Shown: in pieces, positions 34,701 to 47,300 of the stretch
How the letters are laid out: the number at the start of each line of letters is the position of its first letter
Position numbering within the stretch: the first letter of the stretch is position 1
Assembly: GCF_036711975.1 (NCBI RefSeq)
Contig: NC_091970.1
Location: forward strand, 4,719,501 to 4,783,500
Source of the DNA: Onthophagus taurus
Taxonomy: Eukaryota; Arthropoda; Insecta; Coleoptera; Scarabaeidae
Reading direction: 5' to 3'
Length of the DNA stretch: 64,000 nucleotides
The notes under the pieces: model-generated
What the model was told of the DNA's origin: nothing
The model's input: the letters and a program-made list of their open reading frames with translations, nothing else
Databases searched by the model: none
Translations under genes and position numbers: made by a program

Positions 34701-37700
34701 CGGTTAAAATGTTTCGATTTGAAATTTAACCTAAATCGAGATCAATTGACATTTGTTAGATCTTTTCTATCTATTAACCTTGAATTTATATAGAGACGTT
34801 TGATTTGTGTCGTGAACAATTACTTTGGCCTAAATTTAAATTTAAACAATCAAAATTAATTAAATTGTTTAAATTATTAATTTGACATTTTCGGCCATTT
34901 TCTTAAAACAAAATTATTATTTCATAGTAGCGCCATCTAATTTTAAATAGACAGACTTTCTTTCAGACTTTTTAAGTAATAATAAATTTTATCTTATTTA
35001 ATTTATTTTAATCTAATTTCCACAAACTATAAAACTCATTTCGCTTTAAAAAACATTTTATTTTCCTGTTTTAATTGTATTTACAAAGATTTTATTTTAC
35101 AATTTAGGTTAAATAAACTTTAAACTCAAACATAACCTAAAAAAATTTAATCTCAAATAATTTAATTTTTATATTTTTTAGACGTTACAACACGGTTTTC
35201 CACATAAACCGACTGCAATAGCATGGGATCCAACCCTTCGTTTAATCTGCATTGGTACATCAACCGGTGCAATAAAAGTTTTTGGAAAACCCGGAGTGGA
35301 ATTTTACGGCCAACATTCAAATTCAATCGCGGTTACCCAACTAGTCTTTTTACCAAACGTTGGGAAAGTGGTTTCATTATGCGAGGATAACTCGCTTCAT
35401 TTATGGGAGGTAGATAAAAGCTCCCTTGTTGAAGTTAAAACTCAAGCACTCGAAGGGAAATTAAAAAAAATCTCCGCAATGTGTGTCGAATCAACCGGAG
35501 AAGCCCTCCTTTTAGGAACGGAAGGTGGAAACATCTACTTATTAGAACTAAACACCTTCGAGATGGTTCGAGATAACATCTACCAAGAAGACGTGATGCA
35601 ACACGTCCCACAAGATTACAAATTAAACCCAGGGGCGGTTGAGGCGATTTTCGAACAACCCGGGCACCCCAACAACATTTTAATTGGTTATAACCGTGGG
35701 CTATTAGTCTTGTATAATCGCGCGGATAATGTTGCCTTAAAAACATTTCCTTCCCAACAACAACTAGAAAGTTTGTGTTGGCACGATGACGGTGAAGGTT
35801 TTACGACATCACACAACGACGGCAGTTACCTCACGTGGGAATTAAGCGATTACAACGATGAAGATAACCCTTTACCGGAACCAACAACAACATATGGTCC
35901 TTTTCCATGCAAAGCAATCCCAAAAATTATTCGGAAAGAACTCAATGATCAACCATTAATTGTTTTTAGCGGTGGATTACCCAGGGCTAGTTATAGTGAT
36001 AAACATACGGTGTCCGTTGTACATGATACAAAACATGTTACTTTTGAATTAACAAGCAAGGTAAAAAAATTATTTTAATTTATTTTCATACATAACCTAA
36101 TTTTTTGTTTGACAACCAACATTTTTTATATGTAACCTAACTTTTTTGATATAACCTAATTTTTTTGTAGATAATTGATTTTTTGGTTGTTGAATCACCA
36201 CTTCAAGAAAATGACGAAGACAATGAGGAAGAATCAGAAGAACAATCTGGGGGTCCCGATATTTTATTAATTTTGGCCGATGAAGAACTTGTTGCGATTG
36301 ATCTTAAATCGGAAGATTGGAAAATGATGAATTTGCCTTATTTAGTGTCATTACATGCTTCTGCAGTGATTTGTAGCCAACACGTTTCAAGTAAATCACA
36401 AATTATTACTTAATTATATTAATTTTAATTATATATTTCTTTAGATGTATCAGAGGAGTTGTGGGTACATTTAAAAGAAGCGGGTCGTGCCCAAACGAGC
36501 CATATGTATTCATCGAGATCATGGCCTATTCAAGGGGGGAGTCTGTTGTGTTCAAAAGGGGAAACTCCTCGGCGCGAATTATTATTAACCGGGCACGAGG
36601 ATGGAACAGTTCGATTTTGGGATGCTGGATGTGTTAATTTAACCCCGATTTATAAATTTAGTACTTCCCAGTACTTTACAGGGGACGATATCGTTGGTAA
36701 ATACCAATAAAAATTAAAAAAAAAATTTTTTTTAATTATTATTTTTTAGATGATGCTGTAACATCGCCGGATGATTCCGAGGAGGAGTGGCCCCCATTTC
36801 GAAAAACTGGTATTTTCGATCCGTACTCGGACGATGCACGTTTAGCGATTAAGAAAATAAGTTTGTGCCCCCTCTCGGGGACCTTAGCTGTTGCTGGAAC
36901 AGCGGGGCATATCGTTTTGGCAAAATTCGACACCGAAATCTTAGATGGAGAAGTAAAAGTGAACGTGATGAACATAGTGAGTGATCGAGATGGTTTCGTT
37001 TGGAAAGGCCACGATCAATTAACTCCGAAACAAGGAAATATTCGCCAAAATCGCGGATTTCAAGCCAACAACATCGTACAACTTTACCCCCCAGCTGCGG
37101 TTACTTGCGTTGTATTGCGCCCCGATTGGGGGTTATTAGCTGCGGGGACCGCGCATGGATTAGCCTTGTTTGATTATCAACGCCAAAAACCTGTTATTGT
37201 TAAATGTACTTTAAACCCAAACGGTATTTATTAAACATTTAATTAATTATTAGATTTAATTTGTAATTTATTTAGATCTTACTGGAGCTGGAGATGCCCC
37301 AATTTCGCGAAGAAAATCTTTTAAGAAATCGTTACGAGAAAGTTTTAGACGATTACGTAAAGGAAGATCAACAAGGAGAACTAATCAAACTACTACAACT
37401 CCCACAACCCCATCTTCACCCCCTCAAAGAAAACCCCCAACCACAGAAGAAGGTAATTTTAGCCCTTTGGATGCTAAACCTGTTGAGAGACAAATTGAAG
37501 CGAGACCTGTTGATGATGGAATGGGATCAATCGTTAGATGTTTATATTTCGCGAGAACTTTTCTTATTAATGGTAAATTTAATTTAATAATATTAATCAT
37601 GATTAATTAATTTAATTTTAGTACAAAACACCATTCCAACTTTATGGGCCGGAACTAATAACGGAACAGTTTACGTATTCACAATTGGTTTGCCATCAAA

Positions 37701-40234
37701 ACGAGACACGGACGACGTTATTTGCCAACTTGGAAAAGAGATTCAATTAAAACATCGCGCCCCCGTGATCGCAATCGCCGTTTTAGACGGAGCTAGTAAA
37801 CCCCTACCTGAGCCGTTGGAGGTTGAAAAAGGTTTAGCAAGTCTTCCCGATCCCACCCAACCTCACCGTGTCGTCATCGCCTCCGAAGAACAATTCAAAA
37901 TATTTACTTTACCATCATTAAAACCTTATTGTAAATATAAATTAACCGCCCACGAGGGTGCCCGCGTTAGGAGGATGTCGTTCGCCAATTTTTCTTGTAC
38001 CTCATCGGACACGAATGTGACCCACACAGAAACCGATTTATTATGTTTAACGAATTTGGGAGATTGCCTCGTTTTGAGTATTCCCGATTTAAAACGGCAA
38101 CTAAATGCGGCCGCTGTTCGTAGAGAAGATATCAAGTAAGAATTTTTTTTCTTTAATTTAATTTAAATTAATTAATTTAATTTTTAGTGGAATTTCCTCG
38201 TTGGTTTTTACCCGCGATGGCGAAGCTTTGTATTTCCATTCATCATCTGAATTACAAAGAATATCACTTTCCGCGACTAAAATAACATCGGCACGTTGTT
38301 ATTTATCAATAAAAGATAAAAAGGTTACTCCTATTGTTGAAAATGATTCAATTAATGGAGATGCGACCGGAAATGATGGGGAAGAAGAATCTTCCACGCC
38401 GATTATGAATGGAAACGCTGAGAGTAAAGAAAGTAGTGTTGTCGATAAGGTTTGTTAAAAAAAATTTTATTAATGTGAAAAAAATATAATTGAGGTTATG
38501 TCAAAAAATAATTACAGGTTTCTGTAATTAATAAATCAACATAACCTAATATGATCGATTTTTATTTAACCCAAAAGCTTTTTTTAATTTAATAAAAATT
38601 AAAATCATTATTTGTGTTTTAGGCTGAAGAAGTGCGAGAAAACGGTGATGATACACTACATAATGTAACAGTGTCAAGCAGCATCGGAGACATAACTATC
38701 GATAGCGTAAAAGATCACATCGGTTCTGGAGAGGAATTGGCGAGTCGTTTATCTGGGGTTGCAATCACTAAAACGGTTATAACGACCGTTACTACGAATC
38801 AATCGGGGGAAGTTACCTCAAATTCGACTACTACAACTACAAATAATGTTACTGAAGCGCACGAAAGTAAGTATTGGAAAGATTTATAGGTTAGAATCAT
38901 CTTTTTGTTGGATATTTAGGGCTTATTTTGTTGTCCTAGATGTGCTTTATGTTGTTTTATTTTTTGCTTTTGTAGTCGTAGAGAGCGTGTCTTCCGGGTC
39001 AACTCACCAATCAGAGGTTTGAAAGTTTTTATTTATCACAAAAAGCTTCTTTTTTATGTAAACTTAACCTTTGTGATTAAATTAACGCAAATGACAGTTA
39101 TTAAATGTAATTGTCAAATTTCATTGTTGCCAACTAATTTTTTTAATTAAAATTAATAACTACAGTGAATTTCACTTAAGATGCAATATACTAAAATATA
39201 TTTCCATAGAAACCAGGGCGTACCTACTTTGTCCCACATAAAATATCAAACATGTCAATATAACTTGACATTACAGTAAAACGTCAATATAACGGTAAAT
39301 CGCCATATGCAATTTTACAATCAGTGTTAAAATAAAATAATCTAAGTGACATTTTAAATGAAATTTTTTGGCGATTTATCGTTAGCAACTGTGATTAACA
39401 ACGAAATTGTTTGGTGTCAGTATAAGCTCCGCCCATATCTGTGACGTCAGACTTAGGCAGTCTACGGTGCTGAATAACAAAACTAGACTAAAACTAATAC
39501 TAGACCTAAATGTTTTTAGTTCTAGTGACAGTGGTAGGTAGCATAAGATATTACTATGTTGTATGTTTTTATTGAACTAAACTAGAACTAACACTAGACC
39601 TAGAAAGTTTCAGGTCTAGCTGTGTGTCTGAAAACGGTAACTAGAGTTTTACTTCAATGAGAATATACAACAATGAGAACACGCTGAGTAACAACTAAAA
39701 CTAGTGTAAACACTAGAACTAATTCTGTGTTGGTTATGTCACCTGGAGTTTTGAGGTTATAACCTAACATCGATTTTTTGATGTCATTATATACTTGTTA
39801 GTTCTAGTATTAACTCTAGTTTTACATTATCACTAGAACTAACAGAAGAGCTAGAACTAGGGTTAGCTCCAGTTTTAATTGTTCTTTTCGTCTAGTGTTA
39901 AGAAGTAACACTAAACATAGAACTAGAACCATTCGGATTTAGCCGTGCGTCTCTCAAGACGGCCGAAAACTCAAGCCTGTACTATTAAGCTAAGTTGCAT
40001 TTTATGTGGGACAGTGCAAATGCACAGTAGTTTTGAAACTATGGTTACTGCATTAATATATTGCGAGTTATATGAAATTCTTGATAATTAATAATTTGTT
40101 TTAATAAACAAATTAATATTATTTTTATGTTTCAGATTAAACAAGTTCAAGTAAGCGATATTTTATTGAAAGCTCCATTGGCTCTCGCTGAAGAAATTGA
40201 TTCGGATAATGGGCAAATTAATGGAGGGGCCTAA
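31704..40234 (+). CDS. l(2)gl: Lethal(2) giant larvae, cell polarity WD40 scaffold
   Basis: Eleven coding exons: 31704-31787, 35182-36060, 36171-36390, 36445-36696, 36750-37223, 37276-37572, 37622-38135, 38188-38449, 38623-38866, 38976-39016 and 40136-40234. They join in frame to 1121 residues. Family knowledge: Lgl sets the basolateral domain, binds non-muscle myosin II and syntaxins, and is driven off the apical cortex by aPKC. Visible: the LQKELFSYRR start and QHGFPHKPTAIAWDP; KVFGKPGVEFYGQH, a hallmark of the family; WD-type repeats making the double propeller; and RRKSFKKSLRESFRRLRKG with Ser651, Ser655 and Ser659 at the aPKC sites (near Drosophila 656/660/664). Length fits. Intron 1 holds a Tc1-type transposon, the last intron a 0.9-kb repeat. 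AATAAA is at 40256. Confidence 0.97.
32745..34419 (+). mobile_element. Tc1/mariner transposon, apparently complete
   Basis: A 1675-bp element flanked by TA on both sides (32743-32744 and 34420-34421). Its ends are inverted repeats that begin CAGTGAGTAACTTTAATATT. The similarity runs about 240 bp inward, and each arm holds a second internal copy of TTAATATTCGGTTTT (near 32962 and 34200), the IR/DR arrangement known from Sleeping Beauty-like elements. It carries one uninterrupted transposase frame. It lies in sense orientation in the large intron of l(2)gl. The close match of the arms and the open frame suggest a fairly young insertion. Confidence 0.92.
33118..34146 (+). CDS. Tc1-family transposase (DD34E), 342 aa
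   Basis: Family knowledge: Tc1 transposases bind the terminal repeats and cut and paste the element into TA. Visible: an N-terminal helix-turn-helix (IEIKKLVIKHYV, TYKKIAEILNMKVSTVGDIV), a GRPKKLS AT-hook-like linker, and a second helix-turn-helix (RLSAPKLAADV, HPQTIRRVIQ). The catalytic core follows, with Asp in FLDESKF, Asp in QDNDPKH and Glu in NPIENLW. Thirty-four residues separate the last two, giving the DD34E signature. Length 342 is full size for the family, and no internal stop or shift is present. Whether it is active cannot be told from sequence alone. Confidence 0.95.
   Translation: MGRKSKNSSIEIKKLVIKHYVTRKTYKKIAEILNMKVSTVGDIVRRYREEGRIEYLKQKGRPKKLSAREEKYIVRKIKCEPRLSAPKLAADVFSTYGKNVHPQTIRRVIQSEGYNGRVARKKPFINERTRKARLNFAKEHIKKHETWWNDVIFLDESKFNLFGSDGKVMVWRKPNEELKPKHLKPTIKHGGGHVMVWGCISSKGTGNLVFIDTIMNKEIYLNILKENLKKSAEKMGILQSFKLYQDNDPKHKAHIVREWLLYNCPKVIATPPQSPDLNPIENLWDELERRVRQKPASSHIELKKRLQEEWAKIGQDYTHKITGNMPKRLNDVIKNNGFSTKY
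34420..35181. other. Rest of l(2)gl intron 1
   Basis: Intronic DNA downstream of the transposon. It contains one AGCGCCATCTA motif (34929) and AT-rich spacer. The stretch 34450-34680 is less AT-rich, but its minus-strand frame has no recognisable domain. Confidence 0.5.
34929..34939 (+). promoter_or_regulatory. AGCGCCATCTA motif, copy 5
   Basis: Exact copy inside the large first coding intron of l(2)gl, 510 bp after the transposon end. Confidence 0.45.
39163..40083. mobile_element. Non-autonomous inverted-repeat element, copy A
   Basis: About 920 bp filling most of the last l(2)gl intron. The left end reads CAGTGAATTTCACTTAAG and is preceded by TA. The right end, reverse complemented, aligns over roughly 85 bp with it, including GCAATATA, TTTCCATAGAAAC-like and GTCCCACATAAAAT segments. 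The interior is made of AACTAGAACTAACACTAG and TTTAGCCGTGCGTC modules and has no coding capacity. The divergence of the arms suggests an old insertion. The CAGTG start and TA flank fit a Tc1/mariner-type MITE, but it is not a deletion form of the complete transposon in this gene. A TGACGTCA lies near 39443. Confidence 0.75.
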
Positions 40235-41367
40235 AATCCATGAAAAAGCCATATCAATAAAATCTCGAAAAAAGAAAGCTTTTAATTAAGTAAATCATCT
40301 CTTTAAAATTGGAATAAATTAAAATGGTTTCCGTATAAGTTGTGTTTTGGGACCATTTTAAAATGGGAGAGATGAAAATGTATTAAACAAAAAAAAAAGT
40401 TTATTATAACGATTTATTATTATTAATATTATTATTATTAGGAAGAATAATAGGATATATTTTCGTATTCAAAGTAAAAAAAAAAATAATTAAAATAAGG
40501 AATGTGAGACGATGTAGGTTTTAATTTGTTAGTATTTTTAACGCCTGCCTTTAAATAAACACAAAATATAAAATACGGCAACTATTAATTAATAAATTAA
40601 TTGTCAAACTTATAATCATAAACAGAGCTTTTTTGCAATTTTATACATTGAACATTGTTATTAGTATGTAAGAAAAAAATTGATTAATTAATAGTTATTA
40701 ACAAAAAAATCATTAAAAAAGTATTAATATATTTATATTATATATTTGTTTTGGTGGCGGTTAAAAGAGAAAAAGAATAAGACACCCTGAAAGAGTATGT
40801 TTGTGATTCCATAGATTTTTCTTTACGCTTTTAATATTCTTTTATATCAATAAGTGTATTTTTATCGATTCGAAAGTTTTTAACCCTTTTAATGTATTAA
40901 AACGAAATAAATTAACGCCCAAACATCACTTGGTTAATTAATAAATAATTTTTTACCTATTAATTAATTTTTTTACCTAACCTCAATTCGTTTCAATCAG
41001 CGCCCTCTACCCACCTTTAATTTGTTGTGTTTACGCTTTTAATTAGAGTGATTTTAAATTTTAAAGGATTAGTTAAGGTAGGAAGCTTCAATGAATTGTT
41101 AGAAGTAAGATTTTGATTAAAACGAGGTTTAAATAATTTAATAATCGTTAAATTAAGATTTATTTAAATTTTTTTAAACATAACCTCAAACATTTTTTTA
41201 AAATTTTATTTGAGTTAAAAAAAACTTACTCTATATTTACAAAGATGCGTTCTCCTCCTCCCTCTTCAAATATTACGTCGGCGCCCAAGTTACTTTATTA
41301 ATAGTCCTGAAAACCGGAAGAAACTCAACATTCCTAATTAAATAACCCGCCACACAAGCACACAACA
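40235..41367. other. Intergenic, l(2)gl to ZC2HC1-like gene
   Basis: l(2)gl 3' UTR with AATAAA at 40256, AT-rich spacer, one AGCGCCCTCTA motif at 40999, and the promoter of the next gene on the right. No further gene seen. Confidence 0.55.
40999..41009 (+). promoter_or_regulatory. AGCGCCCTCTA motif, copy 6
   Basis: Variant with C at the seventh position, shared with the site at 31144. It lies about 370 bp upstream of the start codon of the ZC2HC1-like gene. Confidence 0.45.
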
Positions 41368-44300
41368 ATGAACAAACTACTATCGTTCCCATGGAAACAC
41401 AACAAAACCAAACACCAAGGAAGGATGGAAAAGGACAAAGAAAAAGAAGAACCACTTCCTCCTCAGATTCCACTCGAAACCCACCAACAACAAGGTATAA
41501 AGGTTATTTCACACTAAACACTTTTCTCAGACGAGTTTTACTTTCGTCGAAGCGAAAACGCAACTTTAATAATAATAATTTTAATTAACTTTTTAAATTT
41601 GGCAAGCTTTAAATAAAAGCTGTCAGTGTCAAAAAAGGATTGTGTCAATTTTTAAAGTGTCGGGTTGTTGTGTGTTGTGCCATGTGGTCGAAACGGCTTC
41701 TTTTGGTATGAAAATACTGCGCTAAATGGAGGAAATCGAAACGTTACAGTGTAAGACGACTTTTTATTACACGGTGAATTTAAAAAAATAATCGCCAATT
41801 AAAAGTGAGGTTAAAACAAAAACAAACTTATTTGGGCGACCTTGAACACCTCAAACAACGGTTTTTACATTATTAACTCATTTTCACGCAGAAAAAACAT
41901 TACGTAACATCTTACGTATGCATTTTAATCGTTATGGTAATATTTGAAGTTGTTATTAGCGAAATTGATCAAACAAATCGAATCGATTAATTTGTGTTTT
42001 TATGTTACCAACCTGCTTTGAGTTATTTCTTTTTTGATAAAATTGTTTGAGTTAATTTATAACCTACATTGTTAATAACGTCCTTGAAGGCTTTATTAAT
42101 TCCTTTTTAAATTTACCTCCAGTTTTTTATTTCTTTAAAATAAAAAGAAATTTTTTTTTCTTAAGTTGGTAGTGTTTTGGCTTTTACGATTTTGTTATAG
42201 TTTTGAGGCGATTTAAACTAATTAATTTAATCAATTAATTAAATTTAAAAAAACGCAATTAAAATTAAATGTTTCGATTAATTAAACCGTTTTTAATTTT
42301 TATATCGAAAAAAAATTGATTTGTAACCTCACTTTTATTTAATTGTAACATAACTCCACTTTTTTGACATAACCTCAAAAGAAAATGATAAATTATAATT
42401 AAAAAGTGGGCGAACAAGTATTAAATAAATAAGGTTAAAACGTGGGTTTTTATAAGAAAAAAGCGATGACGCAACTCTCTTTGTTAATTCTCAACAAAAT
42501 AAGATGCTAATTTAATTTTTATTTTAGCTCCTTCCGACGTAAGCTTGGAATTAGTTCCTTGCGCGATATGTTCCCGAACGTTTCTCCCAGCTTCACTATT
42601 AAAACATAGCAAAGTTTGCGAAAAGAATGCCAGGAAGAAAAGGAAGATTTTTGATTCGTTAAAACAACGCATTGAAGGAACCGATTTGGCCGAATTCCAT
42701 CAAAAATCGTACTTAAAAAGTAAACAACACGAAGAGCCCGAGCCGAAATTGATTAAAAATAATTGGAAGCAAAAACACATGCAATTAGTGGAAGCGATTC
42801 GAGCTGCGAAAGGAACGAACAACGAGCAAACCGAAAACAACGAGATGAAATACCAAAAAAGGAAATCGGCTAATATCGGAACCCCAACGAACACTCGGTG
42901 TCCATCTTGCGACCGGAATTTTGGGCCAAAAGCTTACGATAGACATGTGGAATGGTGTAAAGAGAAACGAACCTCAGAAATTCACAAATCCCCGGCGAGT
43001 ATGCTTGCAAAGGAACGCTTAGAAGCTCGAATTAAATATAAGGTGCCCCCGTTGTGCAAAGCAAAGAAGATTACGGTTAAAGAAAAATATTCTCCAACTC
43101 AAAATAGCCCCAGAAACATGAAAAGCGCCAGCGCTTGCACATTAGATAGAAGCCCGAGTGTGCGAAAATCAAAAAATTCCATCCAACGAGGAGGCGATAG
43201 CTCGCAAGACGAGTATTTAGAGAAAAAAGTCGGCGATATCGGAGTTAAACAAGTTGTGAGTGAGCGAATTTTAAAGGATGAAGTGAAAAATCAAAACAGG
43301 TTAGTTTTTAATTTAGGTTACATCTTCTCCAAGTAAGGGAAATGAGGAAAGAGGATTTATTTGATTATTATTTTCTTACTTGGAGAAGGTTTTTTAATGA
43401 TCCCTTTTAATTCATCCTCTTTCCTTAATCCCTTTTTAGTAATAATAAATCCACAAAGCTTAATAACCTCGATGTAAACACCTTGCAAGGTTTAACGGTT
43501 AACTCAATAATTAAATCGAGTCCAAATATTAATAAAAAAATCGGAAATGAAAAGAAATTGGAAGGAATTAATTTGAGGGAGAGTACAAGTTTGAACTTGA
43601 AGAACGAAAAAGGAAAGCTTCTCGTAAAGGAATCTTGTAGTGATACGATTAGAGGATTGAATCGCTTTAATAGTAAATTACCGATTTTAAAGAAGTCGTA
43701 TTCAGGACCGTATCTAACGAAATCACCAAGAAGATCGCCGTTAAATTTGTCTCCGAAAAAGAATTTAAAATCTCCCACCATTATTGAAGTGAAACCAAAA
43801 CCGAGCGAAGAGTTGGAAATAAAAATAAATAAGGAAGAAAGGTACGATTCTGATTATTATGATAATAAAATTAGTTCTTTACAAGAAACTTTAAACGATA
43901 TCCAAATGATTAACTTGGAAGTTTCTCCGAGAGAAGAAATTTTGTTCTCCGATGATGAAGTTTTAAACAAAAACTCTTCCGATTCGGTGACATCGAGCGA
44001 TTTAATCAATTTCGATGAATCCTGCGAGAAATTTTTGGAAAAAAATCGCCTTTTAAGCGCTAATTTGAAAATAGATCCGCTTTTGGATCAATTTCCAAGC
44101 GAAGAAGATAACAAAATTGAATCTGATTACAACGTTAAGCTCGAAATTAATATTAACTTGGATAAAAACGAGGAGAATGAAAATAAAATAACTTTTAAAG
44201 ATGTTGAGTGCCAAGATTTTGATGAGGAAAAAATTGTTTTAAGCGAAAATTTGATCGATATCGACAACGATTTGATCGATTTTAATAAAAAGATTGATCT

Positions 44301-47300
44301 GAAATTATTAAATTGCGAAAAGGTTGATAAAGGAACTCAAAGTGATTATCAAAAAAATGATTTCGGATGTCAATGTGACTTTAGAACGACAAAGAAAATT
44401 AAAAGTGGCAACAAAATTAAGCAAAATAAAATTGATTTGAACTTAAAACAACCGATTAAAACAAGAAATAAAGAAAAAAAAGTTAAAAGAATCGAAAAAA
44501 TTTCATCAGGATCATCTCGGAAGCTAAATAAAAGTGATCGGAGGAGAATTAAGCGCCCGAAAAGCAACGTTGAGTATAAAACACAAACAGAAATCGATAA
44601 AGAGATTAATTATTATTCAGATTTTGAGTTAAACTTAAACAATAAGTTTCAAGCTCGGAGGAAAAATATGATGGGAGGTGACCAAATCGAAATGGTGTTC
44701 GTTGAGAAATTTAACGATAAAAAAAAAGAGAATTTGTACGAGGAAGCTTATATTAAACCAGGGGAACCAAAAACTTTGATGTCGGAGTACAAAAAAATTA
44801 ATTATTTAGATGACTCGAACACGGATTTATTCAAAAATCAAGTAATTACGAATAATAACAATAAGATTATCGAGCAATACCCTCTTTTATCAGAGATCTT
44901 TTACGACGAAAAATACAAAAACAACTCAAAAGGCGATTATCACCAACAAATATTAACAACAGAAACCGTTCATGTTTTCGAAACGGGGAAATCCGCATTT
45001 AAGGAACCAAAAAATATCGAATACATAAAAAATTTAGAATCAATCAAAGAAAACATTAAAATAATCCAAGAAAACATCAAAGAAGAATCGTTAAAACGAA
45101 ACAATTTAATCGAAAAATCCTCCGATTTAGAGATTACAAACTCGCCCTCATCTAATTTTATTTATTGGAGGAAACCGAATCGGAGTGGATTCTCCGAAAG
45201 CGATAGCGTTGTCGATGGATGTGAAAATCACCACTCGCAAGCGTTGAGTTGCGCAAGAATCGAAAGGCAAATTCGAAATTGTTGCAGCGATTTATGCCTA
45301 ACGAAAACCTCGGAAACTAGCTTTAAATTAAACTCCGAAATCGATCTAAGAAATTACTCGAGTTACCAAAACATCCAACATGAAGATTATTTCGTAACCC
45401 CAAAATTAAGTAACCATGAGGATAACCTTAAAAAAAAAATTTTAGAAACCGAAAATCTTTTAAACGATACCTCACAATGCGAAAGTATGGATTTAAAACA
45501 AGTTTTAAGCACCATCCAAGAATCTAATTCCTCTTCGAAAAACGAAATCCAAACTTCCATTTGTGATTCGTGCTCTATTGTGACCCCTCGGTTCTTAGAG
45601 ATCTTAAAAACGGTTATTGAGCCAGATCGGAACGGGATTGAAAATGATGAAATGATCGTTTCGAGGAAACATTGCCGAAAAATGCTTTTAATCGATAAAA
45701 AGGGTTTAGCCAATGTAAAAACGAAATTATTTTTTCCTGAATTACCTAAAAAAGAAAAAAAGGTTACTCGGTGTTCCCCCAAAAGAATTGTGTTACCACA
45801 AATTATTACAACGAGGAATTCTTCATCAAAACATGATCATTATTACCGAAAGGAAGGAACTAAAAGGTTTAAACCCTCTTTTTTAATAAATTGTTAAGAA
45901 TTTTGTGGGGACACTTCTTTTAACCTCAAAATGTCAAATGAAAAACTTAATACCAACATAAATTTTTTTTTTTAAATTTTTGTTTAATTAATTATTAAAT
46001 TCTCAATTATTAATTAATTAAGTTTTAAGTAAAAAATTAAATTAATTAATCGAATTGTTTAGTAAATTTAGTTACAAAAAAAAGGTTGGTTATTTTTCCT
46101 AACCTCAAAAAAAAAAAATTTTTTTTCTTCTAACAAAAAAACTTTTTTTTTAGTAAATACGACCCATTTGTATCCGCGGAAAGGCAATTTATGGAACTTT
46201 TAGAATGCGACGATTTCAAACCATTTAAACCAACAAAAACATCACCGATTACACCGAAATTACAATCACCAAAACCAACTCAAAAACTCCACCAAAAAAT
46301 TCATTACCACCAAGATAAACAAAAACTAGAAAAATCTAAAAATGCGATTCCGAATAATAAAAGGGCTTCGGTGATCGACCCCCCTTTAGATTTTCGCGAT
46401 CGATTATCAATGTTAAACGATGATTTCGATTTAATTGAGAATTTAATCAACGAAAATTTCACGAAAACAACAACTTTCCACAAAAACAATGAGGTTAATA
46501 AAAAATTAAACGTGTTTAGTCAAAAATTTTCTGATGAATTAAACACCATCGATCCAAAATTAATCAACGAAACCGATAATTTGTCTATTCCGGATCATTT
46601 TGATCAAAACTACGAGGGTTCTCCCACTTCAACATCGACATTAAACTGTTTTGACACCTTTCTAAACGGGACTGAGATTAAATTGAATGAGTCAATGTCG
46701 ATGTTGGAGGATGTAAGTAATAGTTTTTTGGAGGATAAAGATTTAGATGAAGTTTTAATCGCTTTAAAAAGTCCCGATACATACGATAAGCAACGCAAAG
46801 TCTCCGAAAAGGTTTCGAAACTGCCGAAAAAAAGCAGCGATAAAAGTAAATTGTTAAATTCTAGTGCTGGGTGTTCTGCGAAGAAAAAAAATTTGTCTTC
46901 GTTGAAGCGATCCATTTCACTGCTAGATCAAAAGCCGAAACCTTTAAAAAATAAACAAGATGTTCAAAATTATTTCAATGAGCAAGAAAAAAATAGTGCG
47001 AAAGTGATTATTCACTCAATTGAGGTTAGTTCAATAAAAAAATTAATTCTAACCTAAAAATTTAAAAAAATATATATATTTTTAGGCTCAAAAACCTCCC
47101 CCGTTAATAATGAACGATGAATTATTCTCAGTTGATGATGATATGTACGAAGAATACAAAAAATACGAAGAGCTATATTTAAAAGAACGAGAAGAAGAGT
47201 TACGTAAAGAAGAAATTGATGAAGAAGATAATCGTAATTCAAAAATTAGTGCTGATTCAGCTTATGGAAGGTAAATAATTAATTAATATCTTGTATTTAA

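Noticed and set aside
41391-41494. Alternative start [13 protein letters not shown] for the ZC2HC1-like gene
   Set aside because: This frame reaches the donor in phase 2, whereas exon 2 needs phase 1; the overlapping frame from ATG 41368 fits.
43425-43781. Hydrophobic minus-strand frame
   Set aside because: Antisense of the Lys-rich exon of the ZC2HC1-like gene; Lys codons read as Phe/Leu on the other strand.
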